Origin: an uncultured Bacteroides sp. | GTDB taxonomy: Bacteria > Bacteroidota > Bacteroidia > Bacteroidales > Bacteroidaceae | Length of the DNA: 64,000 nucleotides | Direction of reading: 5' to 3' | Assembly: GCF_963675905.1 (NCBI RefSeq) | Contig: NZ_OY780936.1 | Span: 434,001-498,000 of the forward strand | Shown here: in pieces, positions 36,823 to 44,518 of the stretch | How the letters are laid out: each line of letters starts with the position of its first letter | How positions within the stretch are numbered: position 1 is the stretch's first letter | Notes under the pieces: model-generated | The model's input: only the letters and a program-made list of their open reading frames with translations | Told to the model about the DNA's origin: nothing | The model's database searches: none | Position numbers and translations under genes: made by a program

Positions 36823-37995
36823 TTATTTTTTCTTATTTAAGAAACGCTTTGCCAAATACTTACGTGTCGGTTCGTCGTATAATTTCAGGCAAGCGTAAGC
36901 CAGCAATACATTCCATGCCATTACACTCAAAGAAATTGCCCAGGTTTCGCCAAACGTATAAAGCTTGCTTTTGATGAGCCATGCATAGAACAAGTACATG
37001 AACGGATAATGTACTACGTATAGCGGAAAAGAAATATCTCCCAAAAATTTACATATATTTGTCGATATCTTATCGGTAGTAGCACCTGACGCACCTAACC
37101 AAACCAAGATAGGAAAAACGATGATGATACAGAATGATTCGTAAACACCGTTCATGCAGACTGGTTCAGAAGCTCCGATAAAAGGTACCGAGAACAATGC
37201 CAATAATACGGCCGAGCAAATCCAGAAAGCGCCTCTCACTTTCACCGGTTGGAAAATGCGCGACAAGAACATACCCATAGTAAACGGGAAAAGCATACGC
37301 AATGAACCGCCCAGAAAATTCACACTATCCAATGTCCAACCCACACCAATACTTCCATAAGTAGAAATATTGCAGGTGGCAAACCACGTCAAGGCAATGC
37401 CCAATACCACAACCAATGTACCCAATGCCTTAGTAGACAAACGGCGGATAAATAAGGCATAAAGGATATTACCTATATATTCGAAAAACAACGACCAGTA
37501 TGGTCCGTTTAGCGGAAACATTTCACCGTTGCCACGTATTTCGTAACCCAAACCCGGAACGGCAGGGATGAAGAGCATGGTGCAAAGCAAAGCGAGCATA
37601 GTGAGGGAAGTTGCAATCTGTGTACCGTTCCACTGCACGCTGCCTTGAAGACAGAATGTGATAACGCCTAAAAGGGTACCAATTACTACCATAGGGTGAA
37701 GGCGAATCAAACGGCGCTTGAAGAATTCTTTCATGGTAAAACCTTTATTCCAACGGTCATCGTAAGCATAGCCGATAACGAAACCGGAAAGAATAAAGAA
37801 GAAATCAACAGCCAGGTATCCGTGATTGAGGTTCTTTACGAGGCCATTACCCGCGCCATTGACAGTTTCGGCAAAACCAAAACCTTCATTTATGTGGTAC
37901 CAAATAACTAAAAGGGCCGCCATTCCCCGCAATCCGTCTAAAAGGTTATAATGTGGCTTGGTGTCTGCAAATGCAGCTGAAGAAATTTTTGACAT
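36823..37995 (-). CDS. Membrane acyltransferase, acyltransferase-3 family (OafA/YrhL-like)
   Basis: The 390-residue integral membrane protein has about ten hydrophobic helices. Family motifs are LDGLRGMAALLVIWYHI with the conserved His, then GYLAVDFFFILSGFVIG and FFKRRLIRLHPM, all near the N-terminus as expected. Members transfer acyl groups, usually acetyl or succinyl, from the cytoplasm to sugars of exopolysaccharide, O-antigen or secreted glycolipids. The acceptor is unknown. The gene and the next Crp/Fnr gene look more GC-rich than their surroundings and lie next to tRNA-Ser, which hints at acquisition. The regulator gene ends 94 bp upstream on the same strand. Confidence 0.88.
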   Translation of the reverse strand: MSKISSAAFADTKPHYNLLDGLRGMAALLVIWYHINEGFGFAETVNGAGNGLVKNLNHGYLAVDFFFILSGFVIGYAYDDRWNKGFTMKEFFKRRLIRLHPMVVIGTLLGVITFCLQGSVQWNGTQIATSLTMLALLCTMLFIPAVPGLGYEIRGNGEMFPLNGPYWSLFFEYIGNILYALFIRRLSTKALGTLVVVLGIALTWFATCNISTYGSIGVGWTLDSVNFLGGSLRMLFPFTMGMFLSRIFQPVKVRGAFWICSAVLLALFSVPFIGASEPVCMNGVYESFCIIIVFPILVWLGASGATTDKISTNICKFLGDISFPLYVVHYPFMYLFYAWLIKSKLYTFGETWAISLSVMAWNVLLAYACLKLYDEPTRKYLAKRFLNKKK

Positions 37996-38089
37996 CTGTT
38001 TTTGATTAGAGTTAATATAATCTTAGCCGCAAAAATATTGTTTACAGAAAGAACTTCTTTTGCTTTTAAGCAAAAAAGGAATATAAAAG

Positions 38090-38653
38090 CTATTTTTGAG
38101 CACGGATACGACTGAAGGTATAGATGGAAATACCCAGAAAGGCGGCTACGTATTTCAGTTTTACCCTATTAATGAGACCGGGGTAACGCAACAGAAAGCT
38201 ATCATATCGTTCTTTGGGAGTGAGTTGCAGCCTCTCTACAAAGAGATGGCTCAGTTCTTTATTCACATTTTGGTGCAGGATTCTTCCCCAGTTGGCTATG
38301 TCGATATACTTCTCATAAAGCATATTCAGTTTGTCAATGTGGATAACGTACACCCGGCAGTCTGTTAGTGTTTCAACGCTTTCTATTGAACGCTGGTTAT
38401 AATACAGCGAATCCATGCCAAAAGTAATGTCTCCCTCCTTGCTGAACCAGGTGGTGGTGTCCACTCCATCATGATGAAATATCGAGCGAGTTACTCCTTC
38501 TTCAATAAAATAAACCAAATGATCCGTTATACCCGATTGCACAATACAGGTATTTTTGGGATACATCCTCTCTTCCATCTCTAACAGCAACGTTTGGAGA
38601 GCTTCATCGGAAACGGGGTATACTTGTCTGATACTAGCTATAATGTTTTTCAT
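38090..38653 (-). CDS. Crp/Fnr-family regulator, short form
   Basis: The 187-residue protein has a cyclic nucleotide-binding-like beta-roll (about 20-130, with YPKNTCIVQSGITDHLVYFIEEG) and a C-terminal helix-turn-helix (about 150-185, with YPGLINRVKLKYVAAFLGIS and IYTFSRIRAQ). This ~190-residue layout, ending in FSRIR, is very common in Bacteroidetes; the ligand and targets are unknown. It lies upstream of the acyltransferase on the same strand and may control it. Confidence 0.85.
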   Translation of the reverse strand: MKNIIASIRQVYPVSDEALQTLLLEMEERMYPKNTCIVQSGITDHLVYFIEEGVTRSIFHHDGVDTTTWFSKEGDITFGMDSLYYNQRSIESVETLTDCRVYVIHIDKLNMLYEKYIDIANWGRILHQNVNKELSHLFVERLQLTPKERYDSFLLRYPGLINRVKLKYVAAFLGISIYTFSRIRAQK

Positions 38654-38682
38654 TGAAGAAGAAAACGGTTTTCTTATAGATG

Positions 38683-38690
38683 CAAAGTTA
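38683..38690 (-). promoter_or_regulatory. Promoter -7 box of the short Crp/Fnr gene
   Basis: TAACTTTG on the minus strand fits TAnnTTTG, about 30 bp before the start codon. Confidence 0.5.
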
Positions 38691-39172
38691 TGAAATTTGT
38701 CTCATAAAAAACGATTTCATGGCATTTAAACTTAGTTGCAAAGATTTCGCATCTTACAAGTGAACGTTGTAAATACAAAGGTGCGAGAGCTGGCTCAAGT
38801 GAAATGAATAGATTATGATAAGCTTCTCTTTGTCTAAATAGCAACACTATAATAACTTAAACATATTCTTTTACCTAAGTAAGTGTTTGATAATTAGGTG
38901 AGAAACACTTTTTAACTCGTGTCTCACCATTTTAGGGAAAAGATATAAGGAAGTTTTCTGACAATACGTTTTACTTTTTGAACTAAATGGTTGATTATTA
39001 GCTGCGGAAAAATTATATCTACCCCCTATAATAACAGAAAATAGCATCTGTTTTTCCGCAGTTTATTGAATTGTTTTTCAGCTTTACTTTTCTGTCTTAT
39101 ATATTTGCTCTTTTTAAAGTGATTATTTTATTCATAATAAAATATCTTTGGTAGATCTGTAAGATTCTAGTA
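38691..39172. other. Gene-free stretch with two hairpins
   Basis: No coding signal was seen on either strand. CTGCGGAAAAA (39002-39012) and TTTTTCCGCAG (39051-39061) form a perfect 11-bp inverted repeat around a 38-bp AT-rich loop, about 110 bp downstream of the rsgA stop on that strand. GGTGAG near 38898 and CTCACC near 38923 form a second, imperfect stem. Confidence 0.5.
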
Positions 39173-40234
39173 TTAATAATTAGTTCTGTTTTTATTATAA
39201 TTCTTCAGCATCTTACCAAACTCTTTGCCTTTCTTTCTTCGTTCGGCTACCGAAGACTCAAAGAACTCTTTTTCTTTGTTCATTTTTAGATAGTTTGCAT
39301 ACGAATTCTTATCAATCAGGCCATCCTTGACAGCTTGAATCACAGCACAATTCTTTTCATTAGTATGAGTGCAATCTTTATACTTACATTTTATAGCGTA
39401 TTCATAGATGCTATCAAAAGTCATAGCCAAACCTTCACTTACATCTGTAACACCAACTTCGCGCATGCCAGGATTATCTATTAATATACCTCCATTCTCA
39501 AGTATTATCAGTTCACGATGGGTAGTAACATGTCTACCTTTATTAGTACTTGTGCTGATGGTATTGGTTTGCATAATACTTTCTCCTTTGAGATTATTGG
39601 TCAAAGAAGATTTTCCAACACCTGACGAACCAAGTATGCAATAGGTTTTTCCCTTTTCAATTAGTTGTGTTAATTCATTTACTCCTTCATAAGTAGTATT
39701 GCTTATAGCTATCACTTGAATGTCTTGAATTCGTAGATTGATAGTGTCTTTTATTCTTGTAAGAGTTTCTGCATTTATCAAATCAGTTTTGGTGAGAACA
39801 ATAATTGGCTTTACTTTGGCTGAATAGCAGATCGTCAGATAACGCTCTAATCGGTTGATATTAAAATCGCGATCGACAGACTGAACTAAAAATGCAAAGT
39901 CAACATTGGTTGCGATGATCTGAATTTCACTCGAGTGACTAATATCCTGCCTAGAAATAATAGAGAAATGAGGAAAGACTTTATGAATAATACAGAATTC
40001 AGGTTCATAAACCGTTAGTGCTACCCAATCGCCAACTGCAGGGAAATCTTCACGGTTCGTAGCTGAAAATCTTAAATTTCCGTTTATTTCGGCTTCAAGT
40101 TCCTTATTTTCAGTGCGAACAATATATCTTTCCTTGTGTTCGGCAATAATACGTCCTATTGTAAAATCGTTCAGATTATTACTTTGTCTATATACTTCGT
40201 GTATATCATTATATCCTAAATCCTGTAATTTCAT
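39173..40234 (-). CDS. rsgA: RsgA-like ribosome-associated GTPase, long form
   Basis: The 353-residue protein has an N-terminal OB fold, then a circularly permuted GTPase with G4 (VLTKTDLI, about 145) before G1 (GSSGVGKSS, about 203) and G3 (IDNPGMREVG), and a C-terminal zinc motif CKYKDCTHTNEKNC. This is the RsgA/YjeQ layout, which matures the 30S subunit. It is about 40 residues longer than typical Bacteroides RsgA, mostly from the basic C-terminal tail (RRKKGKEFGKMLKNYNKN). It may be a second paralog, with the housekeeping copy elsewhere. It starts 4 bp after the methyltransferase stop, in one operon. Confidence 0.9.
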   Translation of the reverse strand: MKLQDLGYNDIHEVYRQSNNLNDFTIGRIIAEHKERYIVRTENKELEAEINGNLRFSATNREDFPAVGDWVALTVYEPEFCIIHKVFPHFSIISRQDISHSSEIQIIATNVDFAFLVQSVDRDFNINRLERYLTICYSAKVKPIIVLTKTDLINAETLTRIKDTINLRIQDIQVIAISNTTYEGVNELTQLIEKGKTYCILGSSGVGKSSLTNNLKGESIMQTNTISTSTNKGRHVTTHRELIILENGGILIDNPGMREVGVTDVSEGLAMTFDSIYEYAIKCKYKDCTHTNEKNCAVIQAVKDGLIDKNSYANYLKMNKEKEFFESSVAERRKKGKEFGKMLKNYNKNRTNY

Positions 40235-40238
40235 AACT

Positions 40239-41042
40239 TTATTTCATTTCGAGATAATTAACCTGAGGGTTTTCTTTTTTTGCAATATAAAATACATACC
40301 CATAGAACTTTTTGTATTTGTTGTATAGCACTGCTTCGTTTCTTTGATATTCTACTAGCTTTAAGGCGGCTTCATTGTTTGGGTATTTTGCTAAAAAAGA
40401 CTGCTGGGCATTTTCCTGAAGAATATAGAAGTTCTCAATCCAACAATTTTCGGGCAATATAAAATGCGCTATTGGAGTGTAGCCAGCATGCTGAAGTTGC
40501 ATAATTTTATTAGAAATTGTGTCAATCTCAGGATATGCTTCAGACCAGAATTCATTTATTTCATCTGGTCTTTCTTCTGTGAACCATGAGGCTTCACTTA
40601 TGGCCAGATAACCGCCTTCTTTTAAAAATCTTTTCCAATAATTTATTCCATTTATAAAACCGATATTATAAATTGATCCTTCAGACCAGATAATGTCTAA
40701 TTCTTCTTCTTTGAAAAATAAGTTATCCATTGAACCTGTTATACCCTTAACTCTTTGTTCAACATTAATCTTTGCAGCATTTCTATTATACATATCTATA
40801 AATTGCGGGAAAATATCAATACCTGTAATCTGACAGGGTGTGTGTTGAGCTAATACCATTGATTGTTCTCCTGTGCCACATCCAAGATCTGCAATTTTTG
40901 ATGATTCTGTTAGTGTGTCAATAAAGCTAAGTGCTTTAACTGTTGATTCAGTACTACCAGGACCTTGACGTTTCATGCTCGAAAAATATTCGCAGATTAA
41001 ACTAAAATCAAACTCGTGGATAGATTTATTTTCATTGTTCAT
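40239..41042 (-). CDS. Class I SAM-dependent methyltransferase
   Basis: The 267-residue protein carries the SAM-binding motif I ADLGCGTGEQSMVLA (about 50-65), motif II TGIDIFPQFID and IWSEGSIYNIGF in the motif IV position. The fold is that of small-molecule methyltransferases and the substrate cannot be told. It is upstream of rsgA with a 4-bp gap, so the two are cotranscribed. No consensus promoter was found upstream; a GATCTTTG sequence near 41,110 on the minus strand is one base off. Confidence 0.85.
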   Translation of the reverse strand: MNNENKSIHEFDFSLICEYFSSMKRQGPGSTESTVKALSFIDTLTESSKIADLGCGTGEQSMVLAQHTPCQITGIDIFPQFIDMYNRNAAKINVEQRVKGITGSMDNLFFKEEELDIIWSEGSIYNIGFINGINYWKRFLKEGGYLAISEASWFTEERPDEINEFWSEAYPEIDTISNKIMQLQHAGYTPIAHFILPENCWIENFYILQENAQQSFLAKYPNNEAALKLVEYQRNEAVLYNKYKKFYGYVFYIAKKENPQVNYLEMK

Positions 41043-41159
41043 GATATTAAAGTTTTAATTGATAAATTTTTGTAATAAGAGATAACATCTAAATATTTTA
41101 ATTTGTTACAAAGATCAATCGATAAAATCACCTAAAAACACAAGATTCCCCAAGATGGA

Positions 41160-42005
41160 CTAAAAATTATCTAATTTATCCATTGTTTCAATCAGTTTAT
41201 TCTTCATTTCATCCAAAAAAGCTGTGCGGCTCTTCTTTCTTCCCCTTATTTCCAGGAAGGTGCGATAAGGATCTCCAATCTCAATCTGAAACATTGCTTC
41301 AGTAAATTGCGCCATTTCTTTCAGACTAATATTTCCATTGTTAATACACCCTGAAGAATAAAGTGCGTATATTAGTTCCACCAATGATGTTTTCGAATCT
41401 GTCCATTTCATTTTGTGATTATACATAATGTCTATAGCCTGAAAATACAATTGACCGTTTAGCTTATTCGTTTCTGCGATAAGATAATTCTTAAGCAAAT
41501 CATTAGCCATGATATTGGCAACATCATAGTCGTGATTGGTTGAAAAGAACCGTTCCTTTTCAAATGAATTGCATGATGTATCCAGTAGAATATTGTATGA
41601 ATTGCGACAGAAATATAAATAATCTGAATCAGTGTTCCCTGATTTGTAATACCGATAGAAATTACCTGTCTGTTCGTTATTCTTTTCTACTTGTTTTAAT
41701 TCCTTGCTCAAATAAACACTTTGGGCAAAGTCTGTTTTACCCAATCGTTTTTCTTCTATGTGATACACACGGATATAGTATAATAACAAACAACAGACAG
41801 ATGGTTTCAATTCTTTGAAGAATAATATTTCTTCCTGCTCATTTCTAAAACTGTAATTCCTGATAAACTCTTTTAGTTCATTGATTCTTTCCTCAATAAA
41901 ACTAATTATATGTTTTATCTGGCTGGCAGAATGAGTTCCACTGTTCTGTATATTTTTAATTTCAGATTCTATTTGTTGCTTAATGTTGAAAACAAAATCT
42001 TTCAT
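41160..42005 (-). CDS. rteC: RteC-family protein, orphan
   Basis: The 281-residue protein matches RteC at its C-terminus: LVELIYALYSSGCINNGNIS, the IEIGDPYRTFLEIRGRK segment and RKKSRTAFLDEMKNKL. The N-terminal half is helical. RteC of CTnDOT-type conjugative transposons activates excision genes. None of the usual companions (rteA, rteB, exc, tra or an integrase) is present in the window. So this is either a remnant of a conjugative element or a domesticated regulator. The frame is intact, and the ISL3 element lies 295 bp upstream. Confidence 0.85.
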   Translation of the reverse strand: MKDFVFNIKQQIESEIKNIQNSGTHSASQIKHIISFIEERINELKEFIRNYSFRNEQEEILFFKELKPSVCCLLLYYIRVYHIEEKRLGKTDFAQSVYLSKELKQVEKNNEQTGNFYRYYKSGNTDSDYLYFCRNSYNILLDTSCNSFEKERFFSTNHDYDVANIMANDLLKNYLIAETNKLNGQLYFQAIDIMYNHKMKWTDSKTSLVELIYALYSSGCINNGNISLKEMAQFTEAMFQIEIGDPYRTFLEIRGRKKSRTAFLDEMKNKLIETMDKLDNF

Positions 42006-42093
42006 ATATATTCATTGTGATTATTCCGGAATATATTTCTGAAGACTCAAATTGTAATGAGAAATGCAGTATATTTCCTTAAATTAAATAGTT

Positions 42094-42264
42094 ATGAAAA
42101 AGTAATATGATTTAGGTTCGAAAGGATTTCCGAACGATGAAAGATTAAGCCTGAATAAGAAGTTACAGGCTGCTATTAAGCAATATCCGAAGAATTATAA
42201 CTTGTTGTTTTCAAAAAAAGATTTTTTGTTTATGCAAATATATGAATATTATCTTATCAGATAA
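42094..42264 (+). pseudogene. Fragment of an unidentified gene
   Basis: ATG AAA AAG at 42094 is followed by a stop, but the same frame then stays open for 52 codons (42106-42264). It reads YDLGSKGFPNDERLSLNKKL and continues with QAAIKQYPKNYNLLFSKK. The composition looks coding and resembles a helical or TPR-like repeat, but I cannot name it. It lies between rteC and the IS element and is probably the remains of a gene that lost its N-terminus. No other feature is seen in 42006-42299. Confidence 0.4.
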
Positions 42265-42299
42265 ATTTAATCTTCTGTTTTTCAGAATAAAAAAGAAAA

Positions 42300-44275
42300 G
42301 GTTCTTCGTCACTTTAGGTGCAAGATATTCAGATAAAAGTCTTTATTCATAGGTATTTTAGATGTTTTTTCATCTTGAATATTATGCCCAGTTATCTAAA
42401 GTCATGATATTGTCAAAAGTCGTAATAAAGGGAAGTTCTATAGAAATTTCTAACAACCTCTAAAATTAAGCCACTTAGATATTTGTATATATCTGATTAT
42501 CAGATAATAAGGTGTTTAAAAAGTTGTAGATATGCTTGAAAATTAGTATCTTTAAGCTGACCAAAGCATCAAGACTCCAATGAATCAAAGCATATCTACA
42601 GTTGGCAAAGTTACTACAAATAAGCCTATTCACGTCAATGTTAACAAAAAGAAATCAACTATTTCTTTTAAACTTCATATTCCCCATTATCGCCAGGATA
42701 GAGTCTCTATAAGTGGGAAATCGTATACTGTAGAATTATCCCGTACCTCTAATAATAGCCGCTGCCCGGCCTGTGGTTGTTTGAGTCAAAGCTTACATGG
42801 GTACTATATACGCCAACTTCAGGGTTCAGAGATCTTTAATCATTCCCTGACTCTGCTGGTCAAAACCCGCAAATTTCGTTGCCGAAATGAGCATTGCCTC
42901 CGCAAGGTCTTTAGTGAGGACCATTCCTGTCTGGCTTCTCCCTATGGGCGCAACACCCTGGAGGTAGAAGAACGCATCCGTGAAGTATCTCTAAAAACCA
43001 CATCCCGTACTGCCAGTGAGCTTTTACACGGGCAGAACATCTTCTGCAGTCAATCTGCCTGTCTACGGAGTGCTCACAAGGAATTGCCCTCAAAAAGTAG
43101 TAATTCTCTACCTGTGGCTATAGGTATAGATGACTTTGCACAGAAGAAAGGGCATATCTATGGGAGTGTTATTGTAGACCAGATGACCCATCGTCCCATT
43201 GCAGTACTTCCTTGCCGGGAGGGGGATGAATTAGAGCAGTTCTTGCGAGATAATCCTCAGATACAATATATAACCCGAGACCGGGGGCGAAACTTTGTTG
43301 AAGCTATTAATCGTATCCTACCCGGTGTTACCCAAATCTGTGACAGATTCCATTTGATAAAGAATCTGGTGGATGCTCTGACAGAAGAAATAGCCTCATT
43401 ATCCCGGCTAAGTGTGCATAAGCAAACTTATTCTTATCCCTCCACGGAAGAATGCAGAACCAAAATCATGGAAGCTCTTTATGGCCTGGGGGATGCCAGA
43501 CATCGACATAAACTGAACCTGTTTGTGCAAGCAGATAGCCTTATCAGAAAAGGAATGAGCATTTCAGAAACAGCCCGCCAATTAGGAGTGCATTCACAGG
43601 TTATCTGGCGTTTGGTACGTCACCATACAGGCAAGGATTATATGTCTGCGCAGCAAAAGAGTATATTAAAACATGTCGATGAACTGGCTTTGGAAATCAG
43701 CCATGGATGTACGGATATAAAGAATTTGAAGAAGAAAATGGAAGGCAAAATGGATGCGATTGCACTCTCGGCTGCCACGATAGGAATCAGAAACAAAATA
43801 AAGCAAGAACAACAGGAAGTCAGGAAGTATAACAAAAATATAGCTGAAAGGAAAAACAAAAAACACGCATCAATAAGGAGTATACGGAGATTTATATTGA
43901 AAGGGGAATCTGCCGTGCAAAGTCTTACTGATCTATTGAATAATCCATCAATAAAACAGGTTGTAACATTAGGATTGAGATTCAAGGAAATGATAAATGG
44001 AAATCTCAGGCAATGGTCTCTGGCAAACTGGATAAAACAGGCTATGGAATGTGATTCAAAAGCCATGAGGGCATTTGCCTGTGGAATAAAAGCAGACCAA
44101 CAGGCGGTGCAAAATGCAATGGATATTTATTTGAACAACGGACTCTTGGAAGGAACTGTCAATAAAATAAAGGCTATCAAGAGGCAAATGTTTAATAGGG
44201 CAAGCTATAGACTACTTAATGTGAAACTCATTGCGTTTAAAACCTAATAACTTGCACCTAAAGTGACGAAGAACC
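42300..44275 (+). mobile_element. Complete ISL3-family insertion sequence with 25-bp terminal repeats and 8-bp target duplication
   Basis: The left end GGTTCTTCGTCACTTTAGGT (continuing GCAAG, 42300-42324) is the perfect reverse complement of 44251-44275. Both ends are flanked by AAAGAAAA (42292-42299 and 44276-44283), an 8-bp direct duplication as expected for ISL3. The element is 1,976 bp and carries one intact transposase. The perfect repeats, intact gene and exact duplication suggest a recent insertion. It landed between the fragment at 42,094 and the CCCTCAC repeat cluster. Confidence 0.95.
42580..44247 (+). CDS. ISL3-family transposase
   Basis: The 555-residue protein starts with a zinc-finger region: CPACGC and a second pair, CRNEHC, at about residues 65-110. 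The DDE domain is recognisable by AIGIDDFAQKKGHIYGSVIV, typical of ISL3, then VTQICDRFHLIKNL. A helix-turn-helix insert (MSISETARQLGVHSQVIWRL) splits it, and basic helices close the protein with KAIKRQMFNRASYRLL. It cuts and pastes its own element. The frame is complete with no stops or shifts. The ATG at 42580 follows a 255-bp left region with stems (ATCTGATTATCAGAT near 42490) but no coding signal. Confidence 0.94.
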   Translation: MNQSISTVGKVTTNKPIHVNVNKKKSTISFKLHIPHYRQDRVSISGKSYTVELSRTSNNSRCPACGCLSQSLHGYYIRQLQGSEIFNHSLTLLVKTRKFRCRNEHCLRKVFSEDHSCLASPYGRNTLEVEERIREVSLKTTSRTASELLHGQNIFCSQSACLRSAHKELPSKSSNSLPVAIGIDDFAQKKGHIYGSVIVDQMTHRPIAVLPCREGDELEQFLRDNPQIQYITRDRGRNFVEAINRILPGVTQICDRFHLIKNLVDALTEEIASLSRLSVHKQTYSYPSTEECRTKIMEALYGLGDARHRHKLNLFVQADSLIRKGMSISETARQLGVHSQVIWRLVRHHTGKDYMSAQQKSILKHVDELALEISHGCTDIKNLKKKMEGKMDAIALSAATIGIRNKIKQEQQEVRKYNKNIAERKNKKHASIRSIRRFILKGESAVQSLTDLLNNPSIKQVVTLGLRFKEMINGNLRQWSLANWIKQAMECDSKAMRAFACGIKADQQAVQNAMDIYLNNGLLEGTVNKIKAIKRQMFNRASYRLLNVKLIAFKT

Positions 44276-44291
44276 AAAGAAAAATTATTTT

Positions 44292-44403
44292 CATCCCTCA
44301 CTCCCTCACTTATTTTAATAACTTGTTGGTTTATAGCTTTCTGAAGAGTGATGGATTAGTTTTCATCCCTCACTGAACCCTCACAAAAGGTGTCATCCCT
44401 CAC
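44292..44403. repeat. CCCTCAC repeat cluster
   Basis: CCCTCAC occurs at 44295, 44303, 44367, 44378 and 44397. Three copies extend to CATCCCTCAC (44292, 44364, 44394). The word is not palindromic and spacing is irregular. It begins 9 bp after the IS target duplication. Confidence 0.7.
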
Positions 44404-44409
44404 CTTTTT
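44385..44409 (+). terminator. Small hairpin inside the CCCTCAC cluster
   Basis: AAAAGGTG (44385-44392) and CACCTTTT (44401-44408) form a perfect 8-bp stem with an 8-nt loop and a T-run, a usable terminator before the transglutaminase gene. Confidence 0.55.
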
Positions 44410-44484
44410 GTTTTTAATCGTAATTATTTATAAGTTGTGCTTAAATAAGAAGTTTGAAAAATAATGGCGCTTTAAATAAAATGC

Positions 44485-44492
44485 TATCTTTG
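44485..44492 (+). promoter_or_regulatory. Promoter -7 box of the transglutaminase-like gene
   Basis: TATCTTTG fits the consensus, 26 bp before the ATG at 44519. A -33 element at the right spacing is not clear. Confidence 0.55.
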
Positions 44493-44518
44493 TTCTCAAA
44501 ATTTAACCGTTACATTTT

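Noticed and set aside
36468..36830. tRNA-Ser 3' end duplication as an attachment site for an island
   Set aside because: No second copy of the tRNA end was seen in the following sequence, and no integrase lies nearby.
43638..44066. Long minus-strand frame inside the transposase
   Set aside because: Antisense shadow of the ISL3 transposase without motifs of its own.
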